A stretch of 64,000 nucleotides of DNA, taken from assembly GCF_037055275.1 (NCBI RefSeq), contig NZ_CP146343.1, forward strand, positions 2,762,501 to 2,826,500. Reading direction: 5' to 3'. A model generated the notes under the pieces. It saw nothing but the letters and a program-made list of their open reading frames with translations, ran no database searches and was not told the origin of the DNA. The translations under genes and the position numbers were made by a program. Each line of letters opens with the position of its first letter. Position 1 is the stretch's first letter. Below are positions 6,734 through 16,031 of this stretch, one piece after another. Source of the stretch: Pseudomonas sp. ML2-2023-3. GTDB taxonomy: Bacteria; Pseudomonadota; Gammaproteobacteria; Pseudomonadales; Pseudomonadaceae.

Positions 6734-7980
6734 TCAGGGTCGTTGTGGTTGACGGTTTTTCTTCGGGTAAATTGCTGGCCAGAGAACTCCATGCGCAGGG
6801 TTGTCTTTTATTCCATATGGCGTCCAGCTCTACCATTGATGATTATTACTATGCAGGTTTTGAGTTTGGTATTTACCATGCGTTCATGACTCACGCGGAC
6901 AATGGCTCCACACTGTTGGCGATAAAGGATTTTGCCCCCGATTACATTGTCGCGGGGGCTGAAAGCGGGGTGCTGCTGGCCGACCAGTTGAATGAGCAGT
7001 TGGGGCTTGAATACACCAATGACTTTTCCAGGAGCCTGGCGCGCAGAAACAAGTTTCAGATGATCCAGTGCATTACCGATGCTGGTTTGCCCGCTCCAGC
7101 CCAGTGTGCGGTTGATACATGGAATGCGGGAAGAGACTGGGTTCAGGCTCGGGGCACGTTCCCGGTCGTGATCAAGCCCCTTGAGAGCGCAGGGGCGGAC
7201 GGGGTTTTTATTTGCCATGACCTCGCCGCTTGCGAACGTGCATTCACCCAACTGCTGGGCACGCGCAACAAGCTCAATATCGAGAACAGCCAAGTATTGT
7301 TTCAGGAGTACCTGGCGGGCACCGAGTATGTGATCAATATGGTGTCCCAAGGCGGGCATCAGTTAATCACTGAGGTGGTGAGGTACACCAAACGGGTGCT
7401 GGAGACCGGCAGCATTGTGTATGACATCGACCAACTGCTCGACGCCACGGTAGCGCCCTATGCAGAGCTCGTGGCCTACACCCGCAAGGTAGTGACGAGC
7501 CTCGGTATTCTCAATGGGCCCAGTCATGCTGAAGTCATGTACACCTCAGAAGGACCGAAACTGGTTGAAATTGCCGCCCGTACAGACGGGATCCTCAGAA
7601 CTGGAGTCAGTGCACAAACCACCCGCATGGGGCAGATCAATGCGTTCGCGCTGTCGATCACCCGTCCCCTTGAATTTGAACGGCTGCTGATGTGTGGCAC
7701 TGACTATGTACGGTTCAAGCACACCTACAATGTCAGCCTGATCAATCGTTCAGAAGGCCTGTTTACCAACGAAGCATTTATGGAAAAGTTGTCCGGACTG
7801 GCGTCGTTTTACGAGGTGGTTTTCTACGTCGTTAATGGACAGCACATTGCGAGTACAAAGGATGTGTTCAGCCAGCCGGGTACTGTGTATCTGGTTCATC
7901 CCGACCTCAACCAGATCGAGGTGGATTACGCCCGTATTCGCGAAATGGAGCAGGCCGGGATTTATTTGCAGAGCTCATAA
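6730..7980 (+). CDS. ATP-grasp ligase (amino acid/peptide ligase-like)
   Basis: This 416-aa protein has an N-terminal Rossmann-like domain, a central ATP-grasp fold and a C-terminal extension, similar in build to L-amino acid ligases. Visible ATP-grasp features are PVVIKPLESAGADGVF with K149, the adenine-hinge segment QEY (192-194), and metal-binding acidic residues E268 (HAEVMY) and E280 (VEIAAR). These enzymes form an acyl-phosphate and couple it to an amine, so the likely reaction is dipeptide or amide formation. Amino acid specificity cannot be told. The start overlaps the exporter stop (ATGA). The gene is less AT-rich than its three partners. It ends 4 bases before the convergent efflux operon, with no terminator visible. 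Confidence 0.82.
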   Translation: MIRVVVVDGFSSGKLLARELHAQGCLLFHMASSSTIDDYYYAGFEFGIYHAFMTHADNGSTLLAIKDFAPDYIVAGAESGVLLADQLNEQLGLEYTNDFSRSLARRNKFQMIQCITDAGLPAPAQCAVDTWNAGRDWVQARGTFPVVIKPLESAGADGVFICHDLAACERAFTQLLGTRNKLNIENSQVLFQEYLAGTEYVINMVSQGGHQLITEVVRYTKRVLETGSIVYDIDQLLDATVAPYAELVAYTRKVVTSLGILNGPSHAEVMYTSEGPKLVEIAARTDGILRTGVSAQTTRMGQINAFALSITRPLEFERLLMCGTDYVRFKHTYNVSLINRSEGLFTNEAFMEKLSGLASFYEVVFYVVNGQHIASTKDVFSQPGTVYLVHPDLNQIEVDYARIREMEQAGIYLQSS

Positions 7981-7984
7981 CGGG

Positions 7985-9400
7985 TTAATGATCGTTCCAA
8001 CCACCCCCCAACGCTGTCAACAATCCCACGCTGGCCTGCAACTGCCGGGTGCGAAGCGACTGCACCTGGCGCTGGGCTTGTAGCGCTGCCGTTTGTGCCG
8101 TCACCACATCCAGATAACTCACCGCCCCGGCCTCATAGCTGTTGGTGGCAATCACCTGGGTGTGTTTGGCGGCATTTGCTGCGGCTTGCTCGTCGAGGCT
8201 TTCCTGTTGCAAGTCGCGCAGTTGGGCAAGGTTGTCTTCGACTTCGCGTACCGCGTGCAGCACTTGCCCCCGGTAGTGGGCCGATGCTTCTTCAAATTCG
8301 GCCCTGGCCCGGCGCTCCTGGCCCTCGAGCCTGCCACCGTCAAAGACAGGCAGGCTGATCAGCGGCCCCAAGGCCCAGAAACGGTTACTGGCAGCCAGCA
8401 AATTGCCGCTGCCCTGGGTTTGCCCGCCCAGCAGGCCGGTCAAACTGAAGTCCGGATACCAGGCCGCTTTTGCCACGCCGATCGCCGCATTGGCGGCAAA
8501 CACCCGGCGCTCCGCAGCGGCAATATCAGGGCGGCGTTGCAGCAGGGTACTTGGCAGGGTTCGCGGCTGATCAGGCAGGTTCAGCATCTGCTCTCTGGCC
8601 GCCAGCTGGAAGTTGCTGGCGGGTTCGCCCATCAGTTCACCAATAGCGTGTTCGGTCAGGTTGCGCTGGGCACGGATGTCGTCCAGTTGGGCCTCGGCTT
8701 CGGCCAGCTGGCTCTGGGCGCGGGTAAGGTCCAGCTCGGAGGCTATTTGCCCCTGATATCGGGTACGGGTCAGTTGCAGGGCCTGGCTGTAATCATCCAG
8801 TGAGCTGGACAGGATGCGTCGCTGGGCGTCCAGTCCGTCAAGTTGAACATACAGGCTGGTCAGCTGACGCTGCAGGCTTAAACGGGCGACAGCCAGATCA
8901 TCCGCCGAGGCTTGTGCCTGGGCATCGCCAGCAACCACCTGATTGCGGATTTTCCCCCACAGGTCGAGGTCGAAATTCAACGCGAATCCTGCAGTGTTGC
9001 TGTTATAGACCGACGGTTGAGTCGTGCCGCGCAAGGGGCGGTTGTCCGATTGACGTTGGCGCAGCGGTTGCCCGCTGGCTGTTATTTGCGGGAAGAGTCC
9101 GGCGTGTAACTGGCTGGCATAAGCCTGCGCTGCATCGAAGTGGGCCAGCGCCGCTGCCAGGTCAGGGTTGGCCTTGAGCAACTGCTGTTGCAGGCTGTTC
9201 AGGTGCTCATCCTGATACACCCGCCACCACTGCGGTGACAGCTGGTCGGCAGGTTGGGCGCTGTGCCACGGGCCGTCACTGCTTTGCTCGCGGTAGTGCG
9301 CGGGCACGTCCAGCGTCGGGGTGTTGTAGGTGGGCGCCAGGGAGCAGCCCTGCAACGCCAGGGCCAGCAGCAGGGCCGCGCGCTTAAGCCTTGGTTGCAT
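7985..9400 (-). CDS. RND efflux outer-membrane factor lipoprotein (NodT/OprM family)
   Basis: This is the outer-membrane channel of a tripartite efflux pump (471 aa). The start at 9400 has a good AGGAG upstream and gives a lipoprotein signal with lipobox LALQGC, so the mature protein is anchored by an acylated cysteine. Two OEP repeat halves are present with the typical motifs RRPDI and AAWYPDFSLTG near the middle and DGGRLEGQ later. It is the last gene of an operon with the adaptor, whose stop it overlaps by 17 bases, and the pump upstream. An in-frame upstream extension to 9451 has no signal peptide at its start and is rejected. Confidence 0.9.
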   Translation of the reverse strand: MQPRLKRAALLLALALQGCSLAPTYNTPTLDVPAHYREQSSDGPWHSAQPADQLSPQWWRVYQDEHLNSLQQQLLKANPDLAAALAHFDAAQAYASQLHAGLFPQITASGQPLRQRQSDNRPLRGTTQPSVYNSNTAGFALNFDLDLWGKIRNQVVAGDAQAQASADDLAVARLSLQRQLTSLYVQLDGLDAQRRILSSSLDDYSQALQLTRTRYQGQIASELDLTRAQSQLAEAEAQLDDIRAQRNLTEHAIGELMGEPASNFQLAAREQMLNLPDQPRTLPSTLLQRRPDIAAAERRVFAANAAIGVAKAAWYPDFSLTGLLGGQTQGSGNLLAASNRFWALGPLISLPVFDGGRLEGQERRARAEFEEASAHYRGQVLHAVREVEDNLAQLRDLQQESLDEQAAANAAKHTQVIATNSYEAGAVSYLDVVTAQTAALQAQRQVQSLRTRQLQASVGLLTALGGGWNDH

Positions 9401-10550
9401 GGTCGGCTCCTGTTTCGGCCAGTTTGACCCTGTCGCCTTCGCGCAAAGCATCGGGTGGGTTGTCTATGACGGTATCACCTGCTTCAAGGCCCTGATCGAT
9501 CACCAGCCGCTCCCCAAGGTCGAGGCCGATATGGATGCTCTGCAAATGCACATGCTGCGCGCTGTCGAGCACGGCGACCTGGGTGCCCTGGGCGCGAAAG
9601 ATCAGCGCACTGGCCGGAATGCTGACGCCGTGAGTGTCCGGCGGGATGGCCAGGGTGGCTTCGGCGTAGTCCCCGGGCATCAGGGCGTCGCCGGGGTTTT
9701 GCGCCACAAACTGCGCCATGAGGGTGCCCGAGCGCGGGTCAACCGAGGTCGAGTTGCCGATCAGGCGGGCGCTGAACATGTGCCCCGGATGCTCCGGCAC
9801 GCTGAGCTGCACCTGCATGCCGGGGCGGATCACGCTGGCGTAGTTCTGTGGCACCGGCACATAGAGGCGCAGTTGGTGGGTGTCGGCTATGTCAAACAGC
9901 TCGGTGTCGCTGTCGGTATCGGCCTTGATCAACTGGCCAATGTCGGTGTGACGCGCGGTGATGGTTCCGGCGAAGGGCGCGCGTATGGTCTTGTAGGCTT
10001 CCAGCGTTGAAAGGCGTGCGTAGTCGGCTTCTGCGGCTTGGGCATTGGCGTGGGCCGCGGCGGCGTTGGAGTTTTTTTCGTCGGCCTCCTGGCGCGACAC
10101 CGAATGACTGGCCAGCAGGTTTTGCCAGCGTGTATCAGTGGTGGCCGCGAGCCTGGCATTGGCTTGCTCCTGCACCATGTGAGCGCGGGTTTGCGCCAGT
10201 TGCTGATCAAGATCGGGGCTGTCGATAACGGCCAGTATCTGACCCTCTTTGACCTTGCTGCCGATATCGGTTTGCCAGCTTTTCAGGTAGCCGTTGACCC
10301 GCGCATGAATGGGCGCCTTGCTCCAGGCTTCCAGGTGCGCGGGCAGGCGCAGGGTATCGCCGTGGGCGTTAGGCATGGGCTGAAACACGCTGACAATCGG
10401 CAGGGCCGCCGCTTCGGTCCATTGGCTCACCGCGTGTTCATGGCGGCTACGTGCTGCCAGGCCATTGGCGACCAGCAGGGCGGCCAGCGTCAGGCCACCG
10501 ATACCCAGGTACATCAAGCGCTTGCGCGAGGGTTTTTGATCAGACGACAT
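9384..10550 (-). CDS. RND efflux periplasmic adaptor (membrane fusion protein)
   Basis: This 388-aa adaptor of the HlyD/AcrA type has one N-terminal membrane anchor (about residues 13-32, LMYLGIGGLTLAALLVANGL). A biotinyl-lipoyl half (VKEGQILAVIDSPDLDQQLA), a short alpha-hairpin, the second lipoyl half (IRAPFAGTITARHTDIGQLI) and beta-barrel domains follow. It links the inner-membrane pump to the outer-membrane channel. The start at 10550 has GGAG upstream and overlaps the pump stop by 11 bases, so the three genes are translationally coupled. No specific substrate can be named. Confidence 0.9.
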   Translation of the reverse strand: MSSDQKPSRKRLMYLGIGGLTLAALLVANGLAARSRHEHAVSQWTEAAALPIVSVFQPMPNAHGDTLRLPAHLEAWSKAPIHARVNGYLKSWQTDIGSKVKEGQILAVIDSPDLDQQLAQTRAHMVQEQANARLAATTDTRWQNLLASHSVSRQEADEKNSNAAAAHANAQAAEADYARLSTLEAYKTIRAPFAGTITARHTDIGQLIKADTDSDTELFDIADTHQLRLYVPVPQNYASVIRPGMQVQLSVPEHPGHMFSARLIGNSTSVDPRSGTLMAQFVAQNPGDALMPGDYAEATLAIPPDTHGVSIPASALIFRAQGTQVAVLDSAQHVHLQSIHIGLDLGERLVIDQGLEAGDTVIDNPPDALREGDRVKLAETGADHATKA

Positions 10551-13500
10551 GGGGCGTTTCTCCAGCAGCAGGGCTATTTTTTTCACGGCCATGCACCAGG
10601 CTGAACACCACGGGCACGAACAGCAGGGTGGCAACGGTGGCCAGCATCAGACCGCCAATAACGGCGCGTCCGAGGGGGGCGTTCTGTTCTTCTGACAAGG
10701 CCAGCGGGAGCATGCCGATCATCATCGCCAGTGCGGTCATGCACACCGGTCTGAAGCGCGTGTAGCCCGCTTCGAGTGCCGCCTTGAGGGCGTCGCCATG
10801 TTCGGCCAGGCGTTCACGGCAAAAGCTCACCACCAGAATCGAGTTGGCCGTGGCCACACCCATGCACAAGATGGCCCCGGTCAAGGTGGGCACCGATAAC
10901 GAGGTGCCACTGAGAAAGAGCATCCACACAATCCCGGCCAGGGCGGCGGGCAGGGCGGTGATGATCACGAACGGATCGACCCACGACTGGAAGTTGACCA
11001 CGATCAGCAGGTAGATCAGCACCACCGCACCCAGCAAGCCCAGGCTCAGGCCACTGAAGGCTTCATGCAGGGCGTCGATCTGCCCGTGCAGGCTGACAAT
11101 TGCTCCTTTGGGCCGCAGGTCGGACGCGCCATCGATCACCTTTTGCACATCGGCTGCCACCGCGCCCAGATCGCGGCCCTGAATGTTGGCGTACAGGTCC
11201 AGCGTCGGCTGGATGTTGTAGTGGGTGACCACGGCCGGGCTCTCGACCCGGCTGATGGTCGCCAACCCGCCGAGGATTTGAGACTGGCCGTTGCTGCCCG
11301 TTACCGGCAAGGCTTCAAGGGCGGGCAGGCTGTCCAGGCGATATTGCGGCGTGGCGGCAACCACGCCGTAAGACACGCCGTTCTGCGGATTGAGCCAGAA
11401 GGTCGGAGCTACCTGGGAGCTGCCCGCCAGGGAGGCCACCATACTGTTGGTCACATCACGCTCGGTAATCCCCAGGCCATTGGCCCTCTGGCGATCCACA
11501 TTGACTTGCAGCGACGGGTAGCCCACCGATTGCTGAATCCGCAGGTCCGCAATCCCCGGCACATGCTGCAAGCGCCGTTGCAGTTCCAGTGCATAGGCGC
11601 GGTTGGCCGCGTCATCACGCCCGGAAATTTTCACGTCCAGAGGAGCAGGGGCGCCGAAGTTGAGAATCTGGGTGCTGATGTCGGCAGGCATAAACGCAAA
11701 CTGGCTGCCGGGGAAGCGCTCGGGCAGGACGTCACGCAAGCGTTTCACGTACTCGGCGGTGGGGCTGTGATCTGCCTTCAGGGCGACTTGAATATCGCCG
11801 TCCTGTGGGCCGATAGTGCCGCTGCTGCTGTAGGCCATATCGATGCCACTCAACGGAATCCCGATATTGTCGATGATGGTGTCCAGTTGATCGGCGGGGA
11901 TGATTTCCCGTATGCGCGATTCGATGCGATCGAAGTCGGCGGCGCTTTCTTCAATTCTGGTCCCCAGCGGCAAGCGCACGTGCAGGGCCAGGGCTCCGGC
12001 ATCGGTGGCCGGGAAAAAGTCCTGGCCCAGACTCGGCAGCAGCGCAAACGAGACCAGCACGCAGGTCATGAAACCCGCCAGAAAGCGTTTGCGATGGGCC
12101 AGTGCCAGCTCCAACACCCCGAAGTAGGCGTCACGAACGGCCGAAAAACGGCGCTCGAACCCGAGCTGGAAATTCAGCAGCGCGCGCACGGGCGCCGAGT
12201 GTTGGCGGGTGTGTTGATCGCCTTCGTGATGGTTGATGTAGCCGTCTTCCGGGTGATGCCCGGCACCTTGCTCCGGCACATGTGGCTTGAGCAGAAACAT
12301 TGCCAGGGTGGGTACCAGGGTTCGCGACAGAATGAACGAGCTGCCCATGGCGAAAATCACCGACAAGGCCATGGGGCGGAACAGGTATCCGGCAATGCCC
12401 TGCAACATGAACATCGGCACAAACACGATGCAGATACACAGCAGCGACACGAAGGCCGGGCCGACAATCTGTTTGGCACCGTCGAGAATCGCATCACGCA
12501 CCGACTTGCCTTGCTCAAGGTGCCAGTTGATGTTTTCGATGGTCACGGTTGCATCGTCCACCAGAATCCCCACCGCCAACGCCAGCCCGCCCAGGGTCAT
12601 GACGTTCAGGGTTTGGCCGCTGATGGCCAGCAGGGCAATGGCCGACAGCACGGCCAGCGGGATCGACACGGCAATGATCAGGGTGGAGCGCCAACTGCCC
12701 AGAAACAGCAAAATCATGGCGCTGGTCAGCAAGGCGGCAATGATCCCTTCCTGGGCCACGCTGCCCACCGATTGTTTGACGAACACCGAGGCGTCGCCCA
12801 GCAGTGAGGTCTTGAGGGAGGGCGGCAAGGTTTCATTGATGCGCGGCAGCATCCCGCGAATGCCGTCGACGATGGACAGGGTAGAGATAGTGCCGTTCTT
12901 CAACGCTGGCATCAGCACGGCGCGATGACCGTCGACACGCACGATATTGGTTTGCGGCGGCGAGCCGTCACGCACATGGGCCACCTGGCCGATGGTGATC
13001 AGCGCGCCATTGACGGTCTTGATGGGCAAGTCATTGAGTTCGTCGATGGCCTTGGGGCTGTTGTTGAGCAGCACCGTGTATTCATAGGTGCCGAGCTTTG
13101 CCGTGCCCACGGGAATAATCTGGTTTTGCGCCGCCAGTGCCGTGCCCACGTCCTGTGCCGACAGGCCTTTGGCCGCCAGCGCTTGGGGGTCAAGGTCGAG
13201 GGTGATCTGACGCTGCTTGCCGCCCATGGGCGTCGGCATGGCCAGACCGGGCAGGGCGCTGAGTGGCAGGCGAATGTTGTTCTGCACCAGGTCGCGGATT
13301 CTGGCTTCCGAGAGTGTCGGGCTGGAGAACGCCAGTTGCAGGATCGGCACCGTGGAGGCGCTGTAATTGAGGATCAGCGGGGGAGTGATGCCCGGCGGCA
13401 TTTGCTTGAGCACGGTTTGCGACACGGCGGTCACTTGCGCGTTGGCCGTACGGATATCGACACCGGGTTGAAAGAAGATTTTAACGATGCCCATGCCGGG

Positions 13501-13761
13501 CAATGACTGGGACTCGATATGTTCGATGTCGTTGACGGTGGTACTCAGCGAACGTTCGTAGGTGTAAATCACCCGTCCTGCCATATCGGCCGGTGCCAGG
13601 CCGGTGTACTGCCACACCACGGCGACCACCGGAATGCCAATGTCAGGGAACACATCAGTGGGGGTGCGTACAGCCGCCAGCGGCCCGATGATGCAGATGA
13701 AAATCGCCAGCACGATAAACGTGTAGGGCTTGTGCAGTGCGGTCTTTACCAGCCCGAGCAT
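10540..13761 (-). CDS. RND multidrug efflux transporter (AcrB/HAE-like)
   Basis: This proton-driven inner-membrane pump of 1073 aa has the normal 12-helix, two-large-loop layout. The paired acidic residues of TM4 are visible in GILVDDATVTIEN. The TM10 position that carries a lysine in AcrB (AKNAIL) reads TANSIL (about 971-976) here, so the usual proton-relay lysine is missing; this occurs in some RND subfamilies. The start at 13761 is chosen for GGAGG 10 bases upstream. It is the first gene of the pump-adaptor-channel operon. No regulator gene is adjacent; the nearest gene upstream is a divergent lipoprotein. Confidence 0.92.
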   Translation of the reverse strand: MLGLVKTALHKPYTFIVLAIFICIIGPLAAVRTPTDVFPDIGIPVVAVVWQYTGLAPADMAGRVIYTYERSLSTTVNDIEHIESQSLPGMGIVKIFFQPGVDIRTANAQVTAVSQTVLKQMPPGITPPLILNYSASTVPILQLAFSSPTLSEARIRDLVQNNIRLPLSALPGLAMPTPMGGKQRQITLDLDPQALAAKGLSAQDVGTALAAQNQIIPVGTAKLGTYEYTVLLNNSPKAIDELNDLPIKTVNGALITIGQVAHVRDGSPPQTNIVRVDGHRAVLMPALKNGTISTLSIVDGIRGMLPRINETLPPSLKTSLLGDASVFVKQSVGSVAQEGIIAALLTSAMILLFLGSWRSTLIIAVSIPLAVLSAIALLAISGQTLNVMTLGGLALAVGILVDDATVTIENINWHLEQGKSVRDAILDGAKQIVGPAFVSLLCICIVFVPMFMLQGIAGYLFRPMALSVIFAMGSSFILSRTLVPTLAMFLLKPHVPEQGAGHHPEDGYINHHEGDQHTRQHSAPVRALLNFQLGFERRFSAVRDAYFGVLELALAHRKRFLAGFMTCVLVSFALLPSLGQDFFPATDAGALALHVRLPLGTRIEESAADFDRIESRIREIIPADQLDTIIDNIGIPLSGIDMAYSSSGTIGPQDGDIQVALKADHSPTAEYVKRLRDVLPERFPGSQFAFMPADISTQILNFGAPAPLDVKISGRDDAANRAYALELQRRLQHVPGIADLRIQQSVGYPSLQVNVDRQRANGLGITERDVTNSMVASLAGSSQVAPTFWLNPQNGVSYGVVAATPQYRLDSLPALEALPVTGSNGQSQILGGLATISRVESPAVVTHYNIQPTLDLYANIQGRDLGAVAADVQKVIDGASDLRPKGAIVSLHGQIDALHEAFSGLSLGLLGAVVLIYLLIVVNFQSWVDPFVIITALPAALAGIVWMLFLSGTSLSVPTLTGAILCMGVATANSILVVSFCRERLAEHGDALKAALEAGYTRFRPVCMTALAMMIGMLPLALSEEQNAPLGRAVIGGLMLATVATLLFVPVVFSLVHGREKNSPAAGETPHVV

Positions 13762-13949
13762 GCCTGAACCTCCGGGGAGTGGAATTGCAAACCTCGGCAG
13801 TCTCACCGCCCACACCTAACGATCAGCTTTCAGCAACGTGAAGGATCCTTTAGGAATGGCCTGAAAATCCCTTCATTTTCATTCATTTGGCGCGGTGCAC
13901 GGTGCGCTTCAAGCTTGAGGCCTACTCATTGTTTCGAGGCGTACCTGCG

Positions 13950-14360
13950 ATGAACCTGAAACCGCTGTTGTTGATTCCATCTCTGAGCCTGGTGCTGTTG
14001 TTGTCAGCCTGCGCGGGGCCCATGCCCAAACAAGACCCGGGCGAAGCCTGGATCGGCCTGAAAGAAGAGGGCAACAGTGACCTGATGGCCGAGCGCGTAG
14101 ACGGTAAAAACATCAACGATGGACGCTATTTTGAAGTCACCCCCGGCGCCCACCGCCTGGACGTGACGTTGTACGAAGGCGCCACGGGCGATGAGAATCA
14201 GGTGGATTGCCAGGGCAAGGTCAATTACACCGGGTTCAGGGCCGGTGAGCGTTACGAGCTGATCGAGTCAAGCCTTGGGCCTGAAGTCAGCGCACGGCTG
14301 GTGGACGGGCATGGCAAGGAAGTGGCGCACACGGCTGATTTCACCTGTATGCCGGGGTAG
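13950..14360 (+). CDS. Small lipoprotein of unknown function
   Basis: This 136-aa protein has a clear lipoprotein signal: a positively charged start (MNLK), a hydrophobic run and the lipobox LLSACAG. The mature part contains a PGxHRLDVTLYEG segment, two conserved-looking cysteines (VDCQGK, FTCMPG) and no catalytic motif. It is probably a periplasm-facing membrane lipoprotein. The start at 13950 is preferred over an upstream in-frame ATG because it opens directly into the signal peptide and has CGAGG upstream. It is transcribed divergently from the efflux operon and followed by a REP palindrome. Confidence 0.7.
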   Translation: MNLKPLLLIPSLSLVLLLSACAGPMPKQDPGEAWIGLKEEGNSDLMAERVDGKNINDGRYFEVTPGAHRLDVTLYEGATGDENQVDCQGKVNYTGFRAGERYELIESSLGPEVSARLVDGHGKEVAHTADFTCMPG

Positions 14361-14372
14361 GTGCCTCTATAC

Positions 14373-14466
14373 CCTTGTGGGAGCGGGCTTGCTCGCGATG
14401 CAGGCAATGAGGTCTGTCTGATACGCCCTTGCGAACCTGTCGCGAGCAAGCCCGCTCCCACAAGGG
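14373..14466. repeat. REP palindrome pair
   Basis: The inverted halves cccttgtgggagcgggcttg (14373-14392 onward) and cgcgagcaagcccgctccca (14441-14460) form a long imperfect hairpin typical of Pseudomonas REP sequences. It lies between convergent genes and may limit read-through from both sides. Confidence 0.85.
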
Positions 14467-14473
14467 CTGTCGT

Positions 14474-15883
14474 CTAGAACGAACGCACGATCTTGCCCAG
14501 GGTTTCCATGGCCTTTTCGCTGGCTTCATCCCAGGGGCTGCCGTAGTTCAGGCGGATGCAGTTGCGAAAACGCTGGGTGGCCGAGAAGATCGGCCCCGGC
14601 GCGATGCTGATGCCCTGGGCAAGGGCCATCTGGAACAACTTGAGCGAGTCCATTTGCTCGGGCAGCTCGAGCCACAGAAAGTAGCCGCCCGAAGGCTGGC
14701 TGACACGGGGCTGGGCCGGGAAGTAACGGGCAATCGCCGCCAGCATCGCGCTCTGTTGTTCTTCCAGGGCATAGCGCAGTTTGCGCAGATGACGGTCGTA
14801 GCCGCCGTGCTGCAAGTAATCCGCAATGGCAGCCTGGGCGGGCATCGAGGCGCACAGCGAGGTCATCAGCTTTAGCCGTTCGATTTTCTGCGCGTATCGA
14901 CCCGCAGCCACCCAGCCGATGCGGTAGCCCGGCGCCAGGCTTTTGGCAAACGAGCCGCAATGCATCACCAGGCCTTCAGTATCAAACGCTTTGGCCGGTT
15001 TGGGAGCGTGCTGGCCGTAATACAGTTCGGCGTACACATCGTCCTCAATCAACGGCACCTGATGGCTGCGCAGCAACTCGACCAGGGCCTGCTTCTTGGC
15101 CTCGGGCATGGTCGCGCCAATCGGGTTCTGGAAACTGGTCATGCACCACACGGCCTTGATCGGGTGGCGTTCAAGGGTGTGTGCCAGCACGCCGAGATCG
15201 ATGCCATCACGCGGATGCACCGGAATCTCCACCGCCTTGAGCTTGAGCCGCTCAAGGACTTGCAGGCAGGCATAGAACGCCGGGGCTTCAATGGCCACCA
15301 GATCACCGGGCTCGGTGACGGCTTGCAGGCACAGGTTCAGGGCCTCCAGCGCACCATTGGTGATCAGCAGTTCTTCCATGGGCAGCATCAACCCGCCGAC
15401 CATGTAGCGCAGGGCGATTTGCCGGCGCAGTTGCGGGTTGCCGGGTGACATGTCGGTCACCACCATGCGCGGGTCCATCTCGCGGCTGGCGGTGGCCATC
15501 GAACGGGCAAGCCGCTGCAGCGGAAACAGCATGGGGCTTGGGAAGGCCGAGCCGAAGGGCACGGTGTGGGGGTCTTTGATCGAGTCCAGCACCGAGAACA
15601 CCAGGGCGCTGACATCCACCTGGGTGGACTCGGTGATATGGCTGCTGAACACCGGCTCGCAAAACGGACTCGGTGCATGGGTGTTGACGAAGTAGCCAGA
15701 GCGCGGCTTGGCCCGAATCAGGCCACGGCGCTCCAGCAGGTAATAGGCTTGAAACACGGTCGAAGGGCTGACCCCATAGGTCTGGCTGGCATAGCGCACC
15801 GACGGCACGCGCTGACCGGGGCCGAGCACCCCTGAGCGGATCAGTTCGGCAATATCGTCGGCGAATTTTTCGTAGCGTTTCAT
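14474..15883 (-). CDS. MocR-type transcriptional regulator (GntR HTH + aminotransferase-like domain)
   Basis: This is a PdxR/MocR-family protein of 469 aa. Residues 1-75 form a GntR winged-helix domain (PGQRVPSVRYASQTYGVSPS). The rest is a fold-type I aminotransferase-like domain with the conserved SFQNPIGATM and IEDDVYAELYYG motifs and the PLP lysine in GSFAKSLAPGYRIGW. Such proteins sense PLP or amino-acid derivatives and seldom act as aminotransferases. Its target is not evident, since the neighbouring genes (a lipoprotein and ccoG) are not obvious partners. A REP separates it from ccoG. Confidence 0.88.
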   Translation of the reverse strand: MKRYEKFADDIAELIRSGVLGPGQRVPSVRYASQTYGVSPSTVFQAYYLLERRGLIRAKPRSGYFVNTHAPSPFCEPVFSSHITESTQVDVSALVFSVLDSIKDPHTVPFGSAFPSPMLFPLQRLARSMATASREMDPRMVVTDMSPGNPQLRRQIALRYMVGGLMLPMEELLITNGALEALNLCLQAVTEPGDLVAIEAPAFYACLQVLERLKLKAVEIPVHPRDGIDLGVLAHTLERHPIKAVWCMTSFQNPIGATMPEAKKQALVELLRSHQVPLIEDDVYAELYYGQHAPKPAKAFDTEGLVMHCGSFAKSLAPGYRIGWVAAGRYAQKIERLKLMTSLCASMPAQAAIADYLQHGGYDRHLRKLRYALEEQQSAMLAAIARYFPAQPRVSQPSGGYFLWLELPEQMDSLKLFQMALAQGISIAPGPIFSATQRFRNCIRLNYGSPWDEASEKAMETLGKIVRSF

Positions 15884-15925
15884 GGGATAAGGCTCGGTCC
15901 GGCGTGAGTTTCAAACATCACGAAT

Positions 15926-16030
15926 CTGTGGGAGCAGGCGTGGCGTGTGAAGCGGGTTTGCTCGCGAGACAGGCGGCGCGGGGTCTCGGCGACAGCGCAG
16001 CGATCTTATCGCGAGCAAGCCCGCTCACAC
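15926..16030. repeat. REP-type palindrome
   Basis: The left half (tgtgggagcaggcg, then gcgggtttgctcgcgaga) and right half (tcgcgagcaagcccgctcac) face each other across about 30 bases. The element sits just after the ccoG stop and before the MocR gene. Confidence 0.7.
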
Positions 16031-16031
16031 A

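Noticed and set aside
11065..12807. Long open frame on the plus strand inside the RND pump gene
   Set aside because: It is the antisense of a GC-rich gene with clear RND motifs; it has no ribosome site and no family resemblance.
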